From positions 1 through 64,000 of the forward strand of contig JACNLQ010000058.1 of assembly GCA_014381415.1 (NCBI GenBank): a DNA stretch of 64,000 nucleotides. Direction: 5' to 3'. The stretch's first letter is position 1. The number at the start of each line of letters is the position of its first letter. This stretch comes from Fidelibacterota bacterium. GTDB lineage: Bacteria > Fidelibacterota > Marinisomatia > SCGC-AAA003-L08 > D37C17. The notes below the pieces were generated by a model. The model was not told the origin of the DNA, made no database searches, and was given only the letters and a program-made list of their open reading frames with translations. The translations under genes and the position numbers were made by a program. Below are positions 48,789 through 58,800 of the stretch, one piece after another.

Positions 48789-49115
48789 CTATTTAGTCTT
48801 TTTAACGATTCCCCTCATGCCAATCTCTTCTTTCTTCTTCAATATAGCATTTGCTTCATCTTCAGGAAGTTCTACCCCATTGACAACCACCTTTAAGAGG
48901 GTATCATTACCTTCAACTTCCATTTGGATTTGTATATCTTGTATTTCACTTTGGGGATCAAAATTGTGTTGAGTTCGCCAACATGCTTTAGTTCCCTTCC
49001 CTCCACATCTATATTTTCCACATCCTCTATGGCAAAGATGGGAACACATTCCCACAACCAATACCAATAACAGTAAATATTTCCATATTAGATCCAGTTT
49101 ATCTTTTAATTCCAT
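48789..49115 (-). CDS. Hypothetical membrane-anchored Cys-rich protein
   Basis: 108 aa; LLLLVLVVGMCSHLCHRGCGKYRCGGKGTKACWR. Confidence 0.55.
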   Translation of the reverse strand: MELKDKLDLIWKYLLLLVLVVGMCSHLCHRGCGKYRCGGKGTKACWRTQHNFDPQSEIQDIQIQMEVEGNDTLLKVVVNGVELPEDEANAILKKKEEIGMRGIVKKTK

Positions 49116-49289
49116 AGGTTTTCCTTTTTATTAATTTTTGGATGAGTAAAATTACAAATAACTCATTTAATCACTTAGATGATATTTGGTGAATTTTATT
49201 GGTTATATTCTTTTTTTCGGTATAAATAATTCTCATTAAATTTAGAGGGTAATTAATCCAATATTCCAAAATAATGAGACAATAAACTA

Positions 49290-49895
49290 ATGATAAAAAT
49301 ATTAGACGACATTTATACTTGGTCCGTTTATTCAGAGGAAAAGAATATAAATTTTAACGGTTGGTTCATTCATAACAATGTGAATTCCGAAGGAAATATA
49401 TTAATTGACCCTCCTGAACCCAGCAATAAAAATATAGAAACAATGCAGAAATTTGGGGGAGTGCAACATATACTCATTACCAATCAGCATCATATTCGAC
49501 AGGCATCTAAATTGCAGGAAATATTTAATTCTAAATTATATATAAATCATTTAGATGCTTCAAAAATTGAAATACCAATTAGTTCAGAATTCAGTGATGG
49601 TGATTTATTGGTAGAATTTTTAAAAGCAGTCCTAGTACCTCAACAAAAGACCCCAGGAGAAACCGCACTTTTTTGGAAAGATCGTAAAATTTTATTTGTA
49701 GGCGATGCCATAATTGGTGATCCCCCTGGGAGATTACGTCTTCTGCCAAAGACTATGTACGCGGATGTGAAATTAGCTAAAGAAGGCCTAAAAGTTTTAT
49801 TGGATTTAGATTTTGATGCTTTATTGGTTGGCGATGGGGACAGCATTATTTCTGGTGGAAAAACAGGCCTCACTGAATATCTAAATAAAAAATGA
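49290..49895 (+). CDS. MBL-fold metallohydrolase-like protein
   Basis: 201 aa; ILIDPPEPSNKNIE...HILITNQHHIRQA...LFVGDAIIGDPPGRLRLLPKTMYAD. Confidence 0.75.
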   Translation: MIKILDDIYTWSVYSEEKNINFNGWFIHNNVNSEGNILIDPPEPSNKNIETMQKFGGVQHILITNQHHIRQASKLQEIFNSKLYINHLDASKIEIPISSEFSDGDLLVEFLKAVLVPQQKTPGETALFWKDRKILFVGDAIIGDPPGRLRLLPKTMYADVKLAKEGLKVLLDLDFDALLVGDGDSIISGGKTGLTEYLNKK

Positions 49896-50986
49896 GTGAC
49901 AGCTATAATTTTGATGCCATTATCATTGGGGCTGGGATTGTAGGTCTTGCAGTGGCAGACAAATTACGTGAGAAATTCGATTCAATATTATTGGTTGAGA
50001 AGGAAAATTCCTATGGCAAACATGTCTCCAGCCGTAATAGTGAGGTGATCCATTCGGGAATATATTATGATCGAGATTCTCTAAAAGCCAAGCTATGTGT
50101 CGAGGGAAATAAAAAGTTAGTTCAATTTGCAAAGTCAAATAATATTAATCATAAAATTTGTGGAAAACTGGTAGTAATATCAGATACGAAAGAACTTCAA
50201 CGATTAGAAATACTCATGCATAATGGCAAGCAAAACGGCGTTGTTGGATTGGAAATATTATCAGCCAATGAAGTGAACAAGCGTGAACCGCATATTCAAT
50301 CTGAAGGCGCTCTTTGGGTACCATCTGCGGGAATCATTGACTCTCATGGTGTGATGCAAAAACTGGAATATAAACTCAAATCACAAGATGGAGTTGTAGT
50401 ATATAATTCTGAAGTAACCGGAATTCAATGCAAAAACGATAACTATTCGGTTTCATTTAATGATTTAGACTACTCAGCCACATCCCCAATTGTAATAAAT
50501 TCTGCAGGGTTATGGTGCGATAAGATTTCATCAATGCTGGGTATCACCGATTATAAGTTGCATATTTGTAAAGGAGAATATTATCGAACCAGTTTATATC
50601 GAAATCAGATCAACTCCCTGATTTACCCTTTACCCACGGACATTTCATTGGGCATTCATATTGTTCTGCATTTAGATGGAAGTATTAGTTTTGGTCCCAA
50701 TGCTTATTATGTGGATAAAATCGATTACCATATGGATGATTCCAATAAAGCATTTTATTTAGAGCATATTAATCATTATCTCAAATTAGATGAGGCTAAT
50801 TTATCTGAAGATTTCACGGGTATCCGGCCGAAAATTCAAGCACCAGGTGAACCAGCGCAAGACTTTATTATTTGTAATGAATCGGATAAGGGATATAATA
50901 ATTTTATAAATCTCATCGGCATTGAATCTCCCGGACTCACCTCATCCCTAGCTATCGCAGACTATGTTCAGAGTATCATAAATTAA
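49892..50986 (+). CDS. FAD-dependent oxidoreductase, L-2-hydroxyglutarate dehydrogenase/oxidase-like
   Basis: 364 aa; AIIIGAGIVGLAVADKL; HVSSRNSEVIHSGIYYDRDSLKAKLCVEGN; GIESPGLTSSLAIADYV. Confidence 0.88.
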   Translation: MSDSYNFDAIIIGAGIVGLAVADKLREKFDSILLVEKENSYGKHVSSRNSEVIHSGIYYDRDSLKAKLCVEGNKKLVQFAKSNNINHKICGKLVVISDTKELQRLEILMHNGKQNGVVGLEILSANEVNKREPHIQSEGALWVPSAGIIDSHGVMQKLEYKLKSQDGVVVYNSEVTGIQCKNDNYSVSFNDLDYSATSPIVINSAGLWCDKISSMLGITDYKLHICKGEYYRTSLYRNQINSLIYPLPTDISLGIHIVLHLDGSISFGPNAYYVDKIDYHMDDSNKAFYLEHINHYLKLDEANLSEDFTGIRPKIQAPGEPAQDFIICNESDKGYNNFINLIGIESPGLTSSLAIADYVQSIIN

Positions 50987-50995
50987 GTTATTGTT

Positions 50996-52624
50996 ATGAA
51001 AAAATTAAACCTCATATTCATTTTACTATTGGCAGGCTGCACCACTGAACCTGTAGAAATTCATGACGATAACGCAGTATTGCATACTTTAGTCAAAATG
51101 GGGACAGGTATTATTGAGGTTAAGAACTGTGAAGATTTGCCTGATTCCATCTGCGTTTGGGATGATGGTCGCATTACCCTATTAAACCTTTATAACATGG
51201 AATTAAGTGGTGCCATTCCAGAAGAAATTGGCAATCTCACTGAATTAACTCAATTGGGATTAAAATCTAATAACCTAAGTGGAGAAATACCAGAAAGTAT
51301 TGGAAAACTTACCAATCTCACTCAATTAGTGTTGAGTGATAATTTGCTTAATGGCAGCATACCTGAAAGCTTGGGTAATTTATCAAAATTGATTTTATTG
51401 GATGTATCAAGCAATAACCTGGATGGATCAATTCCAATTAATCTTGGGGAACTTTCAGTATTAAATACATTTTTAGTTGATTCAAATAATTTTTCGGGCT
51501 CAATTCCCCAAACCCTTTGTGAAATTGTTAATTTAGATATCTCAAATAATCTATTTTGTGCATCACAGCCATACTGCATTGATTCACCTGAATTACTTGG
51601 GTATCAAACTTGTGAGTGTTCAACTGGTGCAGAAATGATAAATGGATATTGCTATTCCAAAGTCGATTTAACATTTCTCAGCGAACTAATTAGTAATGCT
51701 GATTCCATTAATATAAATTTAGATTTGGATACCAATGGATTTGTTGACCCTTTAGAGTTGGGCATTCAAACTTGGCAGTCAGGCCGATTAAAAAAGCTGG
51801 TTTGTAACTGGGAAGCAGATAATTGCAGCATATCTGGAAGCCTACCTGAAAATATTGATGATCTGGATTCGTTGGCATATTTAGATGTACAACAAAATTA
51901 TATTACGGGAGTAATTCCAGAGACACTTGGAGATTTGACAAATTTGGAATATTTAAATATTTCCGGCAATCAATTAATTGGAGATGTTCCAAATAACTTT
52001 TGCAGGGAGAATTCCAACTTAAACGAAATTATTCTCACTAATAATAATTTATGCCCCTGCTACCCAAACTGCATTGAAGATGCCGGTGTGCAGGATATTT
52101 CAGAATGTACCAATTGTGAAGATGGATTCACCCTTATCTGTGATGAACTCCCAGAAACTGTTTCCATTATTGAGGGGGACTCCCTCTGCTATAACACAAG
52201 TAATCTCACTGTGCTACAAGCCTTTATTGATAGCAGTATGGCTACCCTTCCGGACAGTTTAGATATGAGCATGGATTCCGATAGCAGCGGCACCATTGAC
52301 CCCCTGGAATTAGGAACTCAATATTGGCAAAATGAGAATCTGGTTTATCTGGATGCAAAGGGTAAGGGCTTATCGGGACAAATTCCAAGTGAATTGGATT
52401 CACTTGAGAGTTTGTATGCAATCTGGCTACACAATAATGATTTGGGTGGACAAATACCTGAAAGTATATGCAGCCTTTCAAATTTAGATTGGGATTCAAC
52501 AGGTAGTTCATCCTTAAAATCGTATATTTACAGCAACAAGCTTTGTCCACCCTACCCTGATTGCATTGAAACTTATGTAGGTGAGCAGAATACTATAAAT
52601 TGTTCTGAAGGTGAATCTCCATAA
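50996..52624 (+). CDS. Leucine-rich-repeat lipoprotein with EF-hand-like loops
   Basis: 542 aa; lipobox ILLLAGC; plant-type LRRs (LSGEIPESIGKLTNLTQLVLSDN); DLDTNGFVDPLE and DSDSSGTIDPLE loops. Confidence 0.85.
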   Translation: MKKLNLIFILLLAGCTTEPVEIHDDNAVLHTLVKMGTGIIEVKNCEDLPDSICVWDDGRITLLNLYNMELSGAIPEEIGNLTELTQLGLKSNNLSGEIPESIGKLTNLTQLVLSDNLLNGSIPESLGNLSKLILLDVSSNNLDGSIPINLGELSVLNTFLVDSNNFSGSIPQTLCEIVNLDISNNLFCASQPYCIDSPELLGYQTCECSTGAEMINGYCYSKVDLTFLSELISNADSININLDLDTNGFVDPLELGIQTWQSGRLKKLVCNWEADNCSISGSLPENIDDLDSLAYLDVQQNYITGVIPETLGDLTNLEYLNISGNQLIGDVPNNFCRENSNLNEIILTNNNLCPCYPNCIEDAGVQDISECTNCEDGFTLICDELPETVSIIEGDSLCYNTSNLTVLQAFIDSSMATLPDSLDMSMDSDSSGTIDPLELGTQYWQNENLVYLDAKGKGLSGQIPSELDSLESLYAIWLHNNDLGGQIPESICSLSNLDWDSTGSSSLKSYIYSNKLCPPYPDCIETYVGEQNTINCSEGESP

Positions 52625-52802
52625 AAATCAACAAAATGACCTTAGTTTAAAAAAGTTTACAATGAGTGTAAGCCTTTTATATGCAACATATACCCCAACT
52701 TTTCCCCCTATAGGTTGCAATTTAGTTAGAATCCATAAGACTATATACTGACTATTGTATGCTTAAAACAGGCTATTTTAGCACTTTTTAGGATTTCAGG
52801 TA

Positions 52803-52834
52803 AAACAAAAATCCCTCCGTTTCAGAAGGGATTT
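52803..52834 (-). terminator. Rho-independent terminator after tRNA-Val
   Basis: Minus strand AAATCCCTTC-TGAAAC-GGAGGGATTT followed by TTGTTTT. Confidence 0.8.
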
Positions 52835-52866
52835 GAGCCTGCACCTCTTAACGAAGTGTATAGGTG

Positions 52867-52941
52867 TGGGCGGTGAGGGACTCGAACCCCCGACCGCCTG
52901 GGTGTAAACCAGGAACTCTGAACCAACTGAGTTAACCGCCC
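52867..52941 (-). tRNA. tRNA-Val (anticodon TAC)
   Basis: Minus strand GGGCGGT...CCTGG-TTTACAC-CCAGG...GGGGG-TTCGAGT-CCCTC-ACCGCCC-A. Confidence 0.95.
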
Positions 52942-52949
52942 ATTTTATT

Positions 52950-53035
52950 GCCTGGGTGTAAACCAGAAACTCTGCCCATCTACACTGCAATCCGGCATTT
53001 ACGATGGGTAAAAACCAACTGCTTGCCCGCCGTAA
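52950..53035 (-). pseudogene. Degenerate tRNA-Val fragments
   Basis: 52950-52974 gcctgggtgtaaaccagaaactctg matches tRNA 52896-52920 with one mismatch; further on aaaaccaactgcttgcccgcc resembles the D-arm/5' end. Confidence 0.65.
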
Positions 53036-53055
53036 TGAAATGTAGGCGGGAGATA

Positions 53056-53143
53056 ATTTATCCCTCGTAACAAAGTGTAGAGAGATTTATCCCTCGTAAC
53101 AAAGTGTAGAGGGATTTATCCCTCGTAGTGTAACGTAGAGGGA
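53056..53143. repeat. Three tandem copies of a 29-bp stem-loop-like repeat
   Basis: atttatCCCTCgtaacaaagtgtaGAGGG units starting at 53056, 53085, 53114; related imperfect unit cCCGCCgtaatgaaatgtaGGCGGG at 53025-53050. Confidence 0.8.
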
Positions 53144-53187
53144 CCGCCCATTATTTTTCCCCTGAGAAATTCAGGAATTCTTTCATA

Positions 53188-55611
53188 CTAGGCCTCTGCC
53201 GTAACCACAGATTGTGTTTTCTGAGGTTTAGGAGGTTTTTTACCTTCCATCCCAAGAGCTAATTTCAACACATCTGATACATCTTTCACAAATGAAATCT
53301 TTAAGTCTTTCAATACTTTTTTGGGTATATCCACCAAATCCTTTTCATTCTGTGCCGGAGCCAAAATATGGGTTAAGCCAGAACGGTGTGCTGCTGTAGA
53401 TTTTTCCTTCAATCCACCAATGGGAAGCACATTCCCCCTTAGAGAAATTTCACCTGTCATGCCCAATCTTTCCTTCACTGGTTTATTGGTTAAAAGTGAC
53501 ACCAATGCCGTAATCATTGCCACTCCTGCTGAAGGTCCATCTTTAGGGATTGCACCTGCTGGTACATGCACATGGATATCCATTTTTTTATAAAAGGTAG
53601 GATCTAGTCCCAGCTTATGGGTATTTGCCCGGACATAAGAATAAGCTGCCTGTACAGATTCCTTCATCACATCGCCCAGCTTGCCTGTAAGTTTCAGGGC
53701 ACCTTTTCCCGGCATTTTAGTGGCTTCAATAAATAGAATATCTCCACCGAAAGCAGTCCACGCCAAACCTACCACGATCCCTGGCTGATGGGTTCGTTCT
53801 GCGATTTCTGAAATGAATTTTTTTGGTCCCAGGTAATCATACACTTTTTCAGGGGTAACATTGATAGATTTCCGTTTTCCATCAGTAATTTCACGAGCTG
53901 CCTTTCTGCACACATTTGCTAATTGCCGCTCTAAATTACGTACACCAGCTTCACGGGTATAGGACTCAACTAACAGACAAATAGATTCATCACTGAATTT
54001 TATTTCCTTTTTGCGAAGTCCATGTTCTTTAATTTGTTTGGGAAGAAGGTGGTCTTTTGCAATCTGGAGCTTTTCTTCCATAATATATCCAGAAAATTCC
54101 AATACCTCCATCCTGTCTCTTAATGGTCCAGGGATTTTATCAACTCGGTTTGCGGTAGTAATAAACATAATGTTTGACAGATCAAAATCTACCTCAAGGT
54201 AATGATCATTAAAGGAAAAATTCTGTTCTGGGTCCAGCACCTCTAATAAAGCGCTAGATGGATCGCCACGAAAATCCATCCCCAGTTTATCAATTTCATC
54301 CAACATGAAAATAGGATTATTTGTACCAGCTTTTTTCAGACTGGCAATTATCCTGCCGGGTAACGCACCAATATAGGTTCTGCGGTGGCCTCTAATTTCA
54401 GCTTCATCTCGGACTCCACCCAATGAAATTCGCACAAATTCCCGTCCCATCGATTTTGCAATAGACTTTCCAATGGAAGTTTTTCCAGTACCGGGAGGAC
54501 CCCCAAAACAGAGAATAGGACTTTTCAATCTTTCCCCTTTTTTCACTCGGGATTTCTTTAAATTGCGTACGGCTAAATGCTCCACAATTCTTTCTTTTAC
54601 TTTGTCTAAACCATAGTGGTCTGAATCTAAAACTTCCTGGGCAAAATTAATATCTTCATTATCCTTTGATTCCTTAGCCCAAGGCAATTCAACCAACCAA
54701 TCAAGATAGGTACGTGCCACTGTATATTCAGGAGATTGGGCAGGAATTTTCTTCATACGGATTAATTCTTTTCGGGCAACCTTTTCCACTTTTTCCGGCA
54801 TTTTAGCTTCTTTGATTTTTTCATCCAGTTCATCTAATTCCACTCCGCCTGTATCTTCACCTAGTTCTTTCTGGATGGCTTTCATTTGCTCCCGAAGAAA
54901 ATATTCCCGCTGTGATTTTGAAATTTCATCTTGCACATCGGACTGAATCTTATCACCCAACTCAATACGATGAATTTCCCGGTTAATGAGAACGGTACAT
55001 TTTTCCAATCGCTTTTTGATATCCAATTCTTCCAATATATCCTGCTTCTCATTAGTAGAGATATTCATAAGTGAAATCGCCTTATCTACTAATTTACCCG
55101 GATTTTGAATATTGCTTAAAACGTGGAACTGTTCTTCACTGAGATAAGGTGCAATTTCAATGAGCTTTTTAAATATTTCTTGAAGGTTTACTGTGATTCC
55201 TTCTATTTCTGCTGAGGGAGTTACAACACCCCGAACTTTTTCTACCAATCCTTTATAATATGGGTCAGGGTCTAAAAATTGTTTCACCTTTACTCGGTCT
55301 AATCCCTGCACAATGGCTGACCTGGATTTATCTGGCATATCAAATACTTTCATAACCATAGCCAAGGTGCCGTATTCATATAAATCAGATGCCTTTGGAT
55401 TTTCCACAGACCCATCTTTCTGAGCTACAACCACAATATATTTCTTTCCACCCTTAGGTAGATCAGCAATCAACTTTAACGATTGTTCCCTACCTACATA
55501 AATGGGGATTATCTGTTGAGGGAATAAAACGGTATTTCGTAGAGGTAATACTGGATATATTTCAAGCACATCCTCTTTGTTTTCCGTTATTTTGGGGGTT
55601 TCATCCGCCAT
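53188..55611 (-). CDS. lon: ATP-dependent protease Lon
   Basis: 807 aa; FGGPPGTGKTSIGKSIA; PKDGPSAGVAMITALVSLL (catalytic Ser). Confidence 0.97.
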   Translation of the reverse strand: MADETPKITENKEDVLEIYPVLPLRNTVLFPQQIIPIYVGREQSLKLIADLPKGGKKYIVVVAQKDGSVENPKASDLYEYGTLAMVMKVFDMPDKSRSAIVQGLDRVKVKQFLDPDPYYKGLVEKVRGVVTPSAEIEGITVNLQEIFKKLIEIAPYLSEEQFHVLSNIQNPGKLVDKAISLMNISTNEKQDILEELDIKKRLEKCTVLINREIHRIELGDKIQSDVQDEISKSQREYFLREQMKAIQKELGEDTGGVELDELDEKIKEAKMPEKVEKVARKELIRMKKIPAQSPEYTVARTYLDWLVELPWAKESKDNEDINFAQEVLDSDHYGLDKVKERIVEHLAVRNLKKSRVKKGERLKSPILCFGGPPGTGKTSIGKSIAKSMGREFVRISLGGVRDEAEIRGHRRTYIGALPGRIIASLKKAGTNNPIFMLDEIDKLGMDFRGDPSSALLEVLDPEQNFSFNDHYLEVDFDLSNIMFITTANRVDKIPGPLRDRMEVLEFSGYIMEEKLQIAKDHLLPKQIKEHGLRKKEIKFSDESICLLVESYTREAGVRNLERQLANVCRKAAREITDGKRKSINVTPEKVYDYLGPKKFISEIAERTHQPGIVVGLAWTAFGGDILFIEATKMPGKGALKLTGKLGDVMKESVQAAYSYVRANTHKLGLDPTFYKKMDIHVHVPAGAIPKDGPSAGVAMITALVSLLTNKPVKERLGMTGEISLRGNVLPIGGLKEKSTAAHRSGLTHILAPAQNEKDLVDIPKKVLKDLKISFVKDVSDVLKLALGMEGKKPPKPQKTQSVVTAEA

Positions 55612-55723
55612 TGTTTCTCCATTAATTTTATTTCATATTACCGTTATTTACGGCAAATATCAAGCCATAAATTTATACACTTTTCGTTTTCATTAAAAAC
55701 GGAATTATTAGCAGATAAAATAA

Positions 55724-55764
55724 AAATCCTCCAAAACCAGAGTACATCTAGGATTGGAGGATTT
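55724..55764. terminator. Terminator-like hairpin between lon and the 1752-aa gene
   Basis: AAATCCTCCAA ... TTGGAGGATTT, 11-bp stem. Confidence 0.6.
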
Positions 55765-55776
55765 AAAATTTAATTA

Positions 55777-55804
55777 CTCTCCTTCTAATTAATTAGAAGG
55801 AGAG
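55777..55804. terminator. Perfect 28-bp palindrome immediately 3' of the 1752-aa gene
   Basis: CTCTCCTTCTAATTAATTAGAAGGAGAG. Confidence 0.6.
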
Positions 55805-55815
55805 GGTTAAACTTA

Positions 55816-58800
55816 TTATTTTATCAGCATCACTTTCTGTCTATTGGTATATTCACCTGCAACCATTTTTAACAAATACACTCCACTAGACAATTCATTT
55901 GCATCCCAGACCACAGGGTAGTTGCCAGCTGAATGCCAACCATTTATAAGGTCTGCCACCATCCGACCACTCACATCATACACAGCCACTTGTACCATCC
56001 CATCTTCTGGAATAATATAACTAAAGCTGGTCACCGGGTTAAATGGATTGGGATAGGCTTCACTGATGCCATATGCCAAGGGCTGCAATTGGTCATCGAC
56101 CTCACTTTTGAGACTGAAAGTATTAAATCCATCGCCTACAACCATATTGCTGTTAAAGGAAATTGATTCTCTATATTCTATCACTTCATCTCTGGCAGAA
56201 TCATAGTATTTGAAGGTCATTTTTTCACCTTCAGACAGATTGCTGTAAGCCTGGATGATATACATATAGCGATCATCAAAGGGGAAGTACATTCTTTCAG
56301 CCAATCCTCTACACTCATCATCTACAAATACCCCAACCACATCTCCATCAAAATCTACCCGGCTGTCAATACTGGCAGTGATGGTTCCAATATACTGGTA
56401 ATCGGCATAGTTGAAATCCCAGTGAGATATTTTATCCGCAAGAATAACTTCCTGCTTATTTGCATCCAACCGTGCAAGGCTATTGAAGTCCGGATAAATA
56501 AGTTCACCGGGAGCACTCATATCTAATAGGTAACCATTACCCGGTTCTAATGTTGCCAGTCCGCCATACCAGCCATAGTCCCCATAATTTTGCGCAGTTC
56601 CGGATGACTGACTGGAAATAAAGGTAGCCAGTTCGCCCACACTTGCCAATGCTTCGCCGAGATCACCTGCATTTTGAGGCAGATATCCAATCCAGTTCCA
56701 ACCAGCTATGAGACTGATAGACGTAGATGTAACATCAACAGGCATGCCCGTAATTACCAAGTCAGCTGCTGCGGTCATTTGCAATTTATACATTTGGGTT
56801 GGATCCAATTCAGTGAGACCGCCGTACCAGCCATAATCACCGTAATTTTGCGCAGTTCCGAATGACTGACTGGAAATAAAGGTGGCACTTTCTCCCACAT
56901 ACTCTAAAATGCTGCCTAAGGAGGCATCTTCTGGATTCAGATTAAAGGAAATCCAGTTCCAGCCAGAAATTAAAGGTATTGACAAGTCAATGGTTGTAAT
57001 ACAGTCTCCCCCATCATAATCATACGCTTCACAATTAAAATTCAATTGCCATGAGCCGTCATCACATAGTCCGTCACCTAACCAATTTAAATTATCCGAT
57101 GGGAAACAAAGTCCATCACAATCAGATTCCAATCCTAAGACTCCACATCCTTCATCACCAAAATCATTCCAATCTCCCCAGCAGACTGTCTCGTCTGAGC
57201 CATCCAGGCAGTCTGCCACCCCGTTACAGGCAGCGCTGCTGAAAATGAACATTCCATCACGGCACTCAAACATGAATATTCCACTACCATCATCCGTTGT
57301 GGCATCGGGATCATAACACCAGGATTCCGAATCAGTAGGGCTACATGGTCCTGAAAATACGCAACAGGAATTATCCTCATTGCAGGGTAAAATTGCAAAA
57401 GGGTCATAATTATCAGCAGCCTCAATGGTACAGCCACAGGCCACCCCTTCAACATCACAGTTTATAGCTGGCAGGCAATCATCTAGGATTGCTTCATATT
57501 CAATGCCGGTATAGGTGGTAATGCTGGAGTTGGAAAAACATATATCTTCTTCAGTAAACCCATCAAAAGTCACCACCATTAACAGTCCACTGTGAGCCGG
57601 TACATTCTCACTGGTTGAATTCCCTGAGATGGTTGTACCATCAATTCCTATTTCAATTCCTGCGGTCTCGCTGGAACCGCCATATGCGCCAGTGATGTTT
57701 AATCCGCTGAGATCAAAAGTGAAGTTTGACACTGCATATTCACAGTCCAGATTGATTTCCAATGTTCCCGCACTAAAATCAATAGCGCCAAAGGTTAATT
57801 CTCCCAAGGGTGGATAGGTACAGCTGCCATCATCATCGGTGGCAAAAGGATCGAAATTATCTGCAATGGGGTCTGTACAGCCGTAAATAATATAAGGAGT
57901 GCCATCATCAAATCCAAAACCAAGATCCACACTTCCGGGACCTGCAACAACAATACCATTGAGAGAAACTGTACTGGTAATATTTGCTGATAATACGGTT
58001 AATACCCCTGAACCTGCCGGGATTGTTGACTCGGTAAGTGAAAATCCAAGAACATTAATGGCATTAAATGATACCGTAAAACCATTTTCCTCGGCAGCAC
58101 CTCCGCTGGCTCCTGTTAATTCAGCTCCCATTACACTAAATTGAAATCCCGCAATAGCTTCTAAGCTGTTATAATATACTTCAATTATGCCATCACCAAC
58201 TATAACTCCCAAAGTATTCAGAGGTGGAATATATTCTTCTTCTTCACTGGGCAGAGCTCCTTCATCAATCCAGGCAGCAATCAAGGCTATGGTGGAGGGA
58301 TCAAGATAGGGTGGATAGCCGTCGGGCATCTGGTTCCCAAAGGGTGGATTATCACTGAGTTTCTGTATCAGAATACTATTTTCACTATCACCAGGAATTA
58401 CCACGGGACCATTATCACTATCACCTGCCATGAGATTTTCGTAAGATGTTAAATCCAGACCGCCGGTATATCCTCCCCCGCCAGAATGACAATAAGCAGT
58501 GCAGTTGGCATTGAAAATAGGCTGAATATCGGTGAGGTAATCCACATCGGTAAAGACTGGTTCTTCACTGCAGGTTTCAGCATCACAGACCATTTCGCCA
58601 TCCCAACATTCAATTTCAGCTCCGGGTCCATTACAGATACCACACTCATCTTCTACCGCTAAACCACCGCAGGTTCCGGCACAATCCACTTCATATTGAC
58701 AGCCCCCTGGAATAGTTGCATCAGCATCGTAATTACAAGCGCTTTCATCCATACAGCCTACGGATCCGTTGGCTCCCATAGTGTCTCCGGAAAATGAAAA

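Noticed and set aside
52796-52990. 64-aa ORF with repeated EFLVYTQA
   Set aside because: Translation of tRNA-Val and its degenerate duplicate, not a protein.
53056-53143. CRISPR-like array (three regularly spaced repeats)
   Set aside because: The whole 29-bp period is repeated with no unique spacers and there are no cas genes; better explained as a stem-loop repeat.
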